DNA of 5,794 bases. Origin: Spirosoma fluviale (lineage in GTDB: Bacteria > Bacteroidota > Bacteroidia > Cytophagales > Spirosomataceae). The position numbers and the translations under genes are program-made. Where the stretch lies: positions 1-5,794 of the forward strand of contig CAMDSI010000136.1 of assembly GCA_945906915.1 (NCBI GenBank). The letters run 5' to 3'. Below, piece after piece: positions 1 through 5,794 of this stretch (position 1 is its first letter; each line of letters begins with the position of its first letter). The notes beneath the pieces were generated by a model. That model saw nothing but the letters and a program-made list of their open reading frames with translations, did no database searches and was not told where the DNA came from.

Positions 1-1
1 T

Positions 2-697
2 TCATCGTTTAATCAAGATGTGATGGATACGACTCGTTTCCAGGCTTGGAAAAGAGACTTTGATCGTTTGTTAGCAAAAAATGAGGTGCCTCGTTTTAAT
101 TCCATGCAATTTCCTAATGACCATACAGAAGGTCAGCGTTTAGGCAAGAAGACTCCTTTCGCGTATGTAGCGGATAATGATTATGCGATTGGATTGTTTA
201 TTGAGCATTTATCTAAATCTCCAATTTGGAAAGAGACGGCGGTTTTCATCGTAGAAGATGATGCCCAAAACGGCCCCGACCACGTAGATGCACACCGTAC
301 CACCGCTTATGTAGCTGGTGGATTTGTGAAACGCGGATTCGTGGATCACACACCTTATTCGACTTCGTCTATGTTACGTACGATCGAATTAATTTTAGGC
401 TTGCCTCCAATGAGTCAATATGATGCGGCTGCCACTCCGATGTTTCGTAGCTTCTCTGCGACGCCTAATTTGACTCCATTTATTCATGAATTACCTCGCA
501 CGAATTTATTCGAATTAAACGTGAAAAACACACCGAGTGCTCAAAAAAGTGCGAAATTTGATTTCAAAAAAGAAGATTCGGTCCCGGATTTAGAGTTTAG
601 CGAAGTGATTTGGAAAGCCGTAAAAGGAGAAGATTCAGTGATGCCTGCACCTCGTAGAGCGGCCATTTTAGCAACAACGGAAGAGGACGAAGATTAA
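2..697 (+). CDS. YncE-type/alkaline-phosphatase-family phosphoesterase, C-terminal part (5' end outside window)
   Basis: The reading frame is open from the first full codon (base 2) to TAA at 695-697, giving 231 visible residues. The GTG at base 20 is an internal valine, not a start, because the codons before it (reading SSFNQD) already align with the complete paralog at 2682-5360. By that alignment the fragment begins near paralog residue 692, so about 690 residues (signal peptide, propeller, first half of the phosphoesterase domain) are missing upstream. Seen in the fragment are FPNDH, ADNDYAIG, VEDD and DHVDAHR, the Asp/His clusters that bind metal in the alkaline phosphatase superfamily. 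Their sequence and order match the paralog, so the protein is probably a phosphomonoesterase or phosphodiesterase acting outside the cytoplasm; the substrate is unknown. Unlike the paralog it continues into a tail with EVIWKAVKGEDS and MPAPRR, then an acidic end (TEEDED). It is followed after one base by the TonB receptor gene, suggesting co-transcription and translational coupling. Confidence 0.88.
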   Translation, partial: SSFNQDVMDTTRFQAWKRDFDRLLAKNEVPRFNSMQFPNDHTEGQRLGKKTPFAYVADNDYAIGLFIEHLSKSPIWKETAVFIVEDDAQNGPDHVDAHRTTAYVAGGFVKRGFVDHTPYSTSSMLRTIELILGLPPMSQYDAAATPMFRSFSATPNLTPFIHELPRTNLFELNVKNTPSAQKSAKFDFKKEDSVPDLEFSEVIWKAVKGEDSVMPAPRRAAILATTEEDED

Positions 698-698
698 T

Positions 699-2681
699 AT
701 GAACCTTATTTTCTTGAGTATGTTAGGTGTCCGAATGGCGTTTTCAGGCCTTTCGGACACTTTAGTTAATGTGGTAGTCAGTGCCAGCAGACAACCCATG
801 GCTATACAGCGCGCTCCACTCGCCATTTCGAAAAGAAAGGTGGCGAATCAGCAGCTAATGAATACCCCGGAGTTCTTTCAGCAATCTACCGGAGTCTTTG
901 TGCAACGCACGAATCAAGGAGGAGGCTCTGTTTTTGTACGCGGTTTAACCGGAAATCAAACCCTTTTGGTCTTAGATGGCATTCGATTCAATAATTCCAC
1001 CTTCCGCTATGGCCCTAATCAATACCTGAATACGATAGACCCCTTTAATTTAAGCGCAGTTGAAATTGTAAAGGGCTCCGGCTCCGTTCAATATGGCTCC
1101 GATGCCTTAACTGGTGCGGTCCAGCTATTCACGGAAAAACCTGAATTTGCATCAACTACCGCCCTTCATGGGGAAATTTTAGGTCGATGGACTTCGCAGG
1201 GAATGGAGACAAGCGGCCTTGGTAAAGTGCAGTATCAGTCGGCAAATACAGCTTTTTCCGTCCATGCGGGAATGAAATCTTTTGGGGATATAACCCGCGG
1301 AGGCGATGGTGAATTCCAGCGACCGACAGGTTATGACGAGCAAAATCTACTTTTTCAATTTCGCCAAAAACTAGGCTCGAATTGGATTCTCGAAAATATA
1401 ATTCAGCAGAATCAGCAAGATCATGTGCCGGTTTATCACAAGGTAAGCCTTGAAAATTTTGCCGTCAATGAGATGACATTGCAATCGTATCGCAGAGCTT
1501 TGAGCCGTTTATCTTATTCCGGTTCGAAGCCTTGGTTAAAGCAAGTGGATTTGACAGCCTCGTATCAGCAGAGTTTGGAAAATCGCACCTTGCAGAAAAA
1601 GGGAAGTACAACACGCCGCGAAGAAGGCGATCTTGTTCAGACCTGGGGGTTTGTAGCCCAAGCTAAAAGTAACTGGACAGAGGAACTAAGTTCCACTACC
1701 GGGTTAGAATTTTACCAAGATCAAGTAGGTAGTAGTCGAAAAGATATGACGGGGGCTAAGCAGGTTTCTCTGCGCGGATTATATCCAGATCAATCACGAT
1801 ATGGCACATTTTCAGCTTTTACTTTACATCAACTCGCTTTAAAATCCTGGCAATTACAGGCAGGTTTACGTTACCAGCACGCGATCGCTTCCTTGCCTGA
1901 TACGACGGTGGGGAATGCGAATTTATCTATCGGTGCTTTGGTTTATGATTTGGGGGCAGCCTATTTACTCAGCGAAAGAACGACCGTATTCGCAGGAATC
2001 TCCACCGGATTTAGATCCCCTAATTTAGATGATTTGGGAAGCTTAGGCGTAGTGGATTTTCGTTATGAATTGCCTGCTTATGCCCTGAAGCCGGAATATT
2101 CGCTAAATAAGCAAGTGGGTATTCGTTTTAATACGCCTCGGTGGAAATCAGAAGTAGTGGTGTTTCATACGCAGCTGACAAAATTAATCAGTCGCCTGAA
2201 GACGGCTGAAGTGATTCAAGGCTATTCTGTGTACAAAAAAGAGAATGTGGATCAGGCCTATTTGATGGGATTTGAATGGTCGCAATCCATAAGACTTTCG
2301 GATCACTTGATGTGGGAGAACGGCGTTTCGTATACGTTAGGAGATAATAGTAGCCAAAAAGAACCCATGCGCCGCATTCCCCCACTTCACGGACACGCGT
2401 CCTTAACTTACACTGCGACGAAAGGAAGTATTGGGCTGGTTTGGCTATTTGCTGACCGTCAAGATCGCCTTAGTGCCGGCGATAAATCCGATAACCGTAT
2501 GAGTCCGTTAGGAACGGCGGGATGGGGAATTCTCCGATTACAAGCATCCTATAAAGTAACGCCCCGCATTCAACTAGGAATACAGGGCGAAAATTTAGGT
2601 AATGTGCGCTACCGAATGCACGGTTCTGGCATCGATGGCATGGGCCGCAGCCTACATGTCCAAGCGGCCTATGCCTGGTAA
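699..2681 (+). CDS. TonB-dependent outer-membrane receptor
   Basis: A complete 660-residue protein predicted to be an outer-membrane beta-barrel that imports a ligand using TonB/ExbBD energy. A TonB-box-like segment (DTLVNVVVSASRQP, residues 20-33) leads into a plug domain (about 40-150) with VFVRGLTGNQTLLVLDGIRFN, here split as VFVRG (78-82) and LLVLDGIRFN (89-98), then VEIVKGSGSVQYGSDALTGAV (VEIVKG 121-126, QYGSDALTGAV 131-141). The barrel follows, with FRSPNLDDLG (438-447), LKPEYS (463-468), and a closing GENLGN...YRMHGSGIDGMGRS (about 630-651) ending in Trp. The length is normal for a receptor without a carboxypeptidase-like N-terminal domain, and there is no SusD partner, so it is not a glycan-type SusC. 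The FRSPN/LKPE pair resembles the FRAP/NPNL region of haem/haemoglobin receptors, but no His lies between them, so a haem ligand is not supported. The ATG is one base after the upstream stop, preceded by purine-rich GGAAGAGGACGAAG. The signal sequence from this start is short and lacks an early positive charge. The ligand is unassigned. Confidence 0.93.
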   Translation: MNLIFLSMLGVRMAFSGLSDTLVNVVVSASRQPMAIQRAPLAISKRKVANQQLMNTPEFFQQSTGVFVQRTNQGGGSVFVRGLTGNQTLLVLDGIRFNNSTFRYGPNQYLNTIDPFNLSAVEIVKGSGSVQYGSDALTGAVQLFTEKPEFASTTALHGEILGRWTSQGMETSGLGKVQYQSANTAFSVHAGMKSFGDITRGGDGEFQRPTGYDEQNLLFQFRQKLGSNWILENIIQQNQQDHVPVYHKVSLENFAVNEMTLQSYRRALSRLSYSGSKPWLKQVDLTASYQQSLENRTLQKKGSTTRREEGDLVQTWGFVAQAKSNWTEELSSTTGLEFYQDQVGSSRKDMTGAKQVSLRGLYPDQSRYGTFSAFTLHQLALKSWQLQAGLRYQHAIASLPDTTVGNANLSIGALVYDLGAAYLLSERTTVFAGISTGFRSPNLDDLGSLGVVDFRYELPAYALKPEYSLNKQVGIRFNTPRWKSEVVVFHTQLTKLISRLKTAEVIQGYSVYKKENVDQAYLMGFEWSQSIRLSDHLMWENGVSYTLGDNSSQKEPMRRIPPLHGHASLTYTATKGSIGLVWLFADRQDRLSAGDKSDNRMSPLGTAGWGILRLQASYKVTPRIQLGIQGENLGNVRYRMHGSGIDGMGRSLHVQAAYAW

Positions 2682-2694
2682 TTAATGGTTTTTT
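2637..2694 (+). terminator. Terminator-like hairpin inside the 3' end of the receptor gene
   Basis: GGCATGGGCCGC (2637-2648) pairs with GCGGCCTATGCC (2664-2675) over 12 base pairs, with one G-U pair (2642/2670) and a 15-nt loop. The stem lies entirely in the last codons of the receptor gene. A run of six T (2689-2694) follows 13 nt later, beyond the stop codon and inside the 3' end of the opposing gene. That spacing is longer than in a classical intrinsic terminator, so the hairpin may instead mark or protect the mRNA 3' end. On the minus strand the same arms pair with one A-C mismatch, immediately after that gene's stop, so it could serve both convergent transcripts. No other terminator is possible between the genes, as there is no intergenic base. 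Confidence 0.45.
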
Positions 2695-5360
2695 CTTTGG
2701 TCCTCTTCATTATCCATTTCAACCGTCTTCTTGATTTTACGCCAATCAATCGTGCGATTGTAGCGAATCATCGTCTTATCCGCATCGAAGATCCGTTTAT
2801 CCGGGAAGCTAAACTGGTAAGGCTTGAAGTTAGGCGTATCCGTAAAGAAGTCATCTAAGATACTCGCCGTTTGATCGTAATGATTCACGGCAGGAACACC
2901 TAAAAGCGTATAAATCACGCGCAAAATCGATCCAAAATTCGCGTGGCGATGCGACACATAATCCCGTTTCACATAGGGCCCGGCCATCATCAAAATACTC
3001 CGGTGCGCATCGATGTGATCGACGCCCCCTTGCGGATCATCTTCCGTAACAATCACTAACATATTTTTCCAATACGGCGTGTGCGACAAGAATTGTAACA
3101 TGCGACCTAAGGCTAAATCATTATCGGCCATAAAAGAGGAGCGATACGGAAACCCCGCCGTGGAATCCAAATCCCCGCCGTGGTCATTAGGTAATTGAAT
3201 CGTTACTAAAGAAGGCATTTTTTCTTTGCCACTCAGCCACTTTTCCGTGAACTCATGTTCGAATTGTTGCACTCGAAATTGATCCGGAATGCTCATATTA
3301 AATCCAGCATAATTATGGCTGGTATTTTTGAATAAGGCTTTTTGCATCGGCACCATCACGATGTGACCGGCACCCGTTAAGGTATCTGACCAGGATTCAC
3401 GGACGTGCCCCGTTTCATTCGCTTCCCCAAAATTATAAAAAGGAATATTCTTGCGCTCTAAAGCCTCCCAAATTCCACCGATCTCTGCATAATCCTCCGG
3501 ATCCATACTTCCCGTAGAACCTGGGAATCGACGCCCCGCGGCTTCTGAGAAGTAGTTAGCCGTCTTACTTACACTCGAATTTGTCTCCACCCATTCGTTC
3601 GGAATCACACCCATCATCCAGTGGTGGCCGTGAATCGAGGCATCACTATCACAATAGAAATTATCACTCATAGAGAAGGCTTTCGCAATCTGTTGGTGAT
3701 TCGGTGTTACATCTACGTTTTTAAAGGTTTTACCTTTTTCGTAAACCGTTCTGTTTAGACCATATTTTGCAATCGTTGAATCGCCATTTGCCCCTTTAAA
3801 CTGACCAAAAAACTCATCAAACGTTCTATTCTCTTTTGTGATGTAAACGATATGTTTAATAGGGGATTGACCCGGTTTCGCAATCGAGAAGGTTTTGTTG
3901 CCTCTTGAAGAGCCGTCCTTCACCACGAACGTGTTATTTTTAACTTGGGTTGTTAACTGAGCTAAACCTGCCGCAGACGGCATTGGAATCGCTTGGAAAG
4001 TGCCTAGCTGCACATCACCTATGTAGGTTCCTTGTTTAGGCGCCTTGTATCCAGCACCGCCATTGGGCCCTGCGCCATACCCGCGGCAAGACGTAACGTA
4101 AAGCGTCTTTTCGTCTGCTGATAATTTCACCCGCGTCGGCCCCCAACCGGTAGGAATAAATCCAAGTGTTTTTTGGGATGCTACATCGATCACCGCCACC
4201 GCATTCAAACCTAAAAGTGTGACATATAATTTTTTCTCATCCTTACTTAAGGTAAGGCCAAAAGGTAAATACCCCCGGCGCTTATCTAATAAGGTAGAAA
4301 ACTGAATGGGAATATGTGCCTTGATTTTTTTGGTTTTATAATCGATGACCGCAATGTTATCGTTCGTCGCATTGCTCACATAAACAAATTGCGAACCGAC
4401 AGCGATGGAATTTGGGCTAGAACCACCCACCACTTCCATTTCTTCTACCATCTCACCTAATTGAAAACCAGGTTTATATACTTTAACGGTTTGATTTGTC
4501 TGTAAATCAATCTGAAATACACTCATCGCCTCATCTGCCCTCGGATCCCCTAATCCCGGAATTTTTTTACCGTCGATAATTGTACCCTCACGCGATTCTT
4601 TCGTATCATTTCCATACGGATGATGCGGAATATACTGCGATTGAATATTCTCTGGCGTCGTTCCCTCCACAATGGGATACGCATACATGCCCACATTTGC
4701 CACGAAAGCATATTGATGATCTGGACTTAAAGTTATGCCAAAAGGCAGGCGCCCCGTTCCCGTGCTCGACTTCAGCGTTCCCGTACTCAAATCAATACGC
4801 ACCATCCGGTAATTCGCCTGATCCAGCACAAACAACTCATTCTTTTCAGTCAAAAGCGCCATATCCGACGCAAAACTGTCATTAAATGTTTTTTCGCCAA
4901 TTTTTCCATCCAGCGAAATAGTTCTTATTACCTTACCCGTTAAAATATCCACTTGAAGTACATTTCCGGCATCCCCACCACTTAAATAAAAGCTTTGGCT
5001 ATCAGACGCAAAAACTATCCCTAAGAAAGAACTCTTTCCATACGGAGAAACTTTATCAGATGTCCCAAAATCCGGGAAACGCTTCGAGGTATTGCTCGTC
5101 AAATCCACCCGCGTAAACGCCGCATTATGAATCGTGACCGCCCATTTCTTATCCGGACTAATTGATAGGCCAAAAGGATCATCTGTTATACGAATCGTTT
5201 TCCCCGCCGGCGTCACATAGCGTCCACTCGGAAGAACCGAATGTCCATTCGTATCAATCTTAGCAAATTCGTTTAATCCCGGAACCTCCAGAATTTGTTG
5301 TGCCTGCGCGGAAGTAGTATATAATAGAGTAAAGGCAAAAAGAGTCAGTAGTTTTTTCAT
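2682..5360 (-). CDS. Secreted bifunctional YncE-type beta-propeller / alkaline-phosphatase-family phosphoesterase
   Basis: A complete protein of 892 residues from the ATG at 5360. A GTG at 5378 would add six residues (METFPY), but the ATG gives a clean signal peptide, MKKLLTLFAFTLLYTTSAQA, with likely cleavage after AQA. Numbering here counts from the GTG. Residues 65-435 carry propeller blades of the YncE/YVTN type: PFGLSISPD (68-76), PFGITLSPD (212-220), SNATNDNIAVIDYKTKKI (335-352), PFGLTLSKDEKKLYVT (372-387) and a final blade to 434. The phosphoesterase domain starts at IKHIVYITKENRTFDEFFG (507-525), whose ENRTFD motif is typical of phospholipase C/acid phosphatase-type enzymes. It continues through DNFYCDSDASIHGHHW (572-587) to the metal-site clusters NDH (731-733), ADND (751-754), TEDD (778-781) and DHIDAHR (787-793). 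All visible catalytic clusters are intact. It is probably an exported phosphatase or phosphodiesterase of unknown substrate. It is a paralog of the fragment at 2-697 but has a different C-terminal tail. Upstream, TACCTTAG (minus strand, 5385-5378) is a 7/8 match to the Bacteroidota -7 element but lacks a -33 partner. Confidence 0.94.
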   Translation of the reverse strand: MKKLLTLFAFTLLYTTSAQAQQILEVPGLNEFAKIDTNGHSVLPSGRYVTPAGKTIRITDDPFGLSISPDKKWAVTIHNAAFTRVDLTSNTSKRFPDFGTSDKVSPYGKSSFLGIVFASDSQSFYLSGGDAGNVLQVDILTGKVIRTISLDGKIGEKTFNDSFASDMALLTEKNELFVLDQANYRMVRIDLSTGTLKSSTGTGRLPFGITLSPDHQYAFVANVGMYAYPIVEGTTPENIQSQYIPHHPYGNDTKESREGTIIDGKKIPGLGDPRADEAMSVFQIDLQTNQTVKVYKPGFQLGEMVEEMEVVGGSSPNSIAVGSQFVYVSNATNDNIAVIDYKTKKIKAHIPIQFSTLLDKRRGYLPFGLTLSKDEKKLYVTLLGLNAVAVIDVASQKTLGFIPTGWGPTRVKLSADEKTLYVTSCRGYGAGPNGGAGYKAPKQGTYIGDVQLGTFQAIPMPSAAGLAQLTTQVKNNTFVVKDGSSRGNKTFSIAKPGQSPIKHIVYITKENRTFDEFFGQFKGANGDSTIAKYGLNRTVYEKGKTFKNVDVTPNHQQIAKAFSMSDNFYCDSDASIHGHHWMMGVIPNEWVETNSSVSKTANYFSEAAGRRFPGSTGSMDPEDYAEIGGIWEALERKNIPFYNFGEANETGHVRESWSDTLTGAGHIVMVPMQKALFKNTSHNYAGFNMSIPDQFRVQQFEHEFTEKWLSGKEKMPSLVTIQLPNDHGGDLDSTAGFPYRSSFMADNDLALGRMLQFLSHTPYWKNMLVIVTEDDPQGGVDHIDAHRSILMMAGPYVKRDYVSHRHANFGSILRVIYTLLGVPAVNHYDQTASILDDFFTDTPNFKPYQFSFPDKRIFDADKTMIRYNRTIDWRKIKKTVEMDNEEDQRKNH

Positions 5361-5431
5361 GTAAGGAAATGTTTCCACTAAGGTAGATAGGCTTAGCGGG
5401 ATGTATATTATGGGAGTGATAAATTTTAATC

Positions 5432-5503
5432 GCGACTGCGTCGTTTAGTCATCGCTGCGCGATTTAGTCGTCACTGTGTGACTTAGTCGACTTCGTCTTA
5501 GTC
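5432..5503. repeat. Tandem array of four mini-hairpins, each followed by TTAGTC
   Basis: The stretch tiles without gaps into units of 19, 19, 19 and 15 bp (5432-5450, 5451-5469, 5470-5488, 5489-5503). Each unit is a stem, a 3-nt loop, the complementary stem, then TTAGTC. The stems are GCGAC/GTCGT (one G-U pair), ATCGC/GCGAT, GTCAC/GTGAC and GAC/GTC, with loops TGC, TGC, TGT and TTC. The stem bases change from unit to unit while pairing is kept, and the loop region reads CTKYG throughout. GAC-TTA-GTC also lets the second arm of some units pair with the spacer, so alternative folds exist. No protein is encoded here. The structure suggests a folded nucleic acid (REP-like DNA or RNA), but its function is unknown. 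Confidence 0.75.
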
Positions 5504-5509
5504 CGAAGG

Positions 5510-5537
5510 GAATGAGTCCGAAGTCCGGAGGTCATTC
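5510..5537. repeat. Two-step hairpin at the border between the two repeat arrays
   Basis: GAATGA (5510-5515) pairs with TCATTC (5532-5537). Inside it, TCCG (5517-5520) pairs with CGGA (5526-5529) around the 5-nt loop AAGTC, with G on one side and GG on the other as an internal bulge. TGAGTC (5513-5518) and AAGTCC (5521-5526) look like decayed forms of the TTAGTC spacer of the preceding array, so this may be a terminal, larger unit of the same element. There is no T-run after it on either strand, which argues against a standard terminator. Confidence 0.5.
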
Positions 5538-5607
5538 ACCACTTACCATTTACCATCCACCATTTACCGTCTACTGATTACTGACCACTAGATACTGTCT
5601 ACTAATT
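5538..5607. repeat. Ten tandem degenerate heptanucleotide repeats (ACYNNNY type)
   Basis: Seventy bases divide exactly into ten 7-bp units: accactt, accattt, accatcc, accattt, accgtct, actgatt, actgacc, actagat, actgtct, actaatt. All begin AC and end in T or C. The first five begin ACC and the last five ACT. The plus strand has 22 C but only 5 G in this stretch, a strong strand asymmetry. The preceding GTCATTC (5531-5537) may be a decayed eleventh unit overlapping the right arm of the adjacent hairpin. All reading frames are too short here to be a gene. The period-7 phase is preserved although the units differ, as expected of an old slippage-generated array. Confidence 0.85.
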
Positions 5608-5638
5608 CTCTGAATTATAAATATTTTTACCCACCCTC

Positions 5639-5668
5639 TTGTTTGTAATATATTTCTTCTTACCTTTG
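5639..5668 (+). promoter_or_regulatory. Bacteroidota-type promoter (TTG - 19 bp - TAccTTTG)
   Basis: TACCTTTG at 5661-5668 matches the Bacteroidota -7 consensus TAnnTTTG exactly. TTG at 5639-5641 is a -33 element with a spacing of 19 bp, within the known 17-23 bp range; an alternative TTTG at 5642-5645 would be only 15 bp away. An A/T-rich stretch (about 5612-5628) lies just upstream. Transcription would start near 5674, giving a leader of about 70 nt before the ATG at 5747. Confidence 0.72.
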
Positions 5669-5696
5669 CACTCCCGTTCGACAAACGCAGTTTTTT

Positions 5697-5728
5697 ATTC
5701 AGAGAGAGGTTGGCAGAACTTCCCGAAT
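5697..5728 (+). promoter_or_regulatory. Predicted leader hairpin upstream of the 3'-terminal gene
   Basis: Within the predicted leader, ATTC (5697-5700) pairs with GAAT (5725-5728). GAGGTT (5706-5711) pairs with AACTTC (5717-5722), including one G-U pair, around the loop GGCAG. A 5x2 internal loop separates the two helices. It ends 18 nt before the start codon, with only A/T-rich sequence between. It matches no riboswitch class I recognise, and hairpins of this size can occur by chance. Confidence 0.3.
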
Positions 5729-5746
5729 TTATTTAAAACACATAAA

Positions 5747-5794
5747 ATGCATGTCAAACAGGTCTTAAATCGAGGAAAGCTTGATTTTTGTGTT
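5747..5794 (+). CDS. Start of an unidentified gene (3' end outside window)
   Basis: From the ATG at 5747 a frame of 16 codons runs uninterrupted to the window edge, reading MHVKQVLNRGKLDFCV. It is placed about 70 nt after the expected transcription start of a near-consensus promoter. It is preceded by A/T-rich sequence (TTATTTAAAACACATAAA) without a Shine-Dalgarno, as is usual in Bacteroidota. No in-frame ATG, GTG or TTG occurs between the expected transcription start and this ATG. The residues do not look like a signal peptide, so a cytoplasmic protein is likely. I do not recognise the family from 16 residues. Confidence 0.5.
   Translation, partial: MHVKQVLNRGKLDFCV

Noticed and set aside
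20..22. GTG as the start of the first gene
   Set aside because: The frame is open to the window edge and the codons before it align with the complete paralog, so it is an internal valine of a truncated view.
2188..2385. Minus-strand 65-residue open frame
   Set aside because: It lies wholly inside the receptor gene, has no recognisable domain and no promoter; the plus-strand frame is clearly the real gene.
699..2681. Haem/haemoglobin receptor assignment
   Set aside because: The FRSPN and LKPE segments resemble FRAP/NPNL, but there is no His between them and no haem-uptake genes are nearby; the ligand is left open.
4580..4885. Plus-strand 101-residue open frame
   Set aside because: It lies antisense within the propeller part of the phosphoesterase gene, has a His/Ser/Pro-rich composition typical of antisense frames and no motif.
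5378..5385. Promoter -7 element (TACCTTAG, minus strand) for the minus-strand phosphoesterase
   Set aside because: It is a 7/8 match to TAnnTTTG, but no TTG lies 17-23 bp upstream, so it is not strong enough to list as a feature.
5432..5503. CRISPR array
   Set aside because: Units are only 15-19 bp, the repeated part is six bases, there are no 25-40 bp direct repeats or unique spacers, and no cas genes are seen.
5700..5730. tRNA-Ser/Leu-like 5' part (GAGAGGTTGGCAGA)
   Set aside because: The similarity ends after about 15 bases; no anticodon arm, T arm or acceptor partner follows before the coding frame begins.

Overview
This window most likely comes from a Bacteroidota bacterium, plausibly of the Cytophagales type. 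Three things point that way. There is a TonB-dependent receptor with the C-terminal signature common in that phylum. There are two YncE-propeller/alkaline-phosphatase-type proteins. There is also a near-perfect Bacteroidota promoter (TTG, 19 bp, TAccTTTG), and no gene start has a strong Shine-Dalgarno. The placement is inference; no rRNA or other marker is present.

Layout. Positions 2-697 (+) hold the C-terminal 231 codons of a secreted phosphoesterase whose start lies outside the window. One base after its stop begins a complete 660-residue TonB-dependent outer-membrane receptor (699-2681, +), so the two look like an operon. Convergent to them, with no intergenic base, is a complete phosphoesterase of the same family on the minus strand (2682-5360). 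It carries a signal peptide, an N-terminal YncE/YVTN beta-propeller and a C-terminal metal-dependent phosphoesterase domain. The abutting stop codons form TAATTA. A strong 12-bp hairpin sits inside the last codons of the receptor gene, before a T6 run.

The 386-bp non-coding stretch 5361-5746 is unusually structured. It holds, in order: (i) about 70 bp of plain A/T-rich DNA in front of the minus-strand gene; (ii) four tandem mini-hairpins (5432-5503) whose stem sequences differ but stay complementary, each followed by TTAGTC; (iii) a larger hairpin (5510-5537); (iv) ten degenerate 7-bp repeats in perfect phase (5538-5607); (v) a Bacteroidota promoter (5639-5668); and (vi) a leader with a predicted hairpin (5697-5728). 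This leads into the first 16 codons of an unidentified plus-strand gene (5747 to the end).

How the genes may work together: two paralogous exported phosphoesterases flank an outer-membrane active transporter. The natural hypothesis is that the enzymes release a phosphorylated ligand, or free phosphate, outside or in the periplasm, and that the receptor imports a related compound. No substrate can be read from the sequence. The most unusual element is the paired repeat system at 5432-5607.
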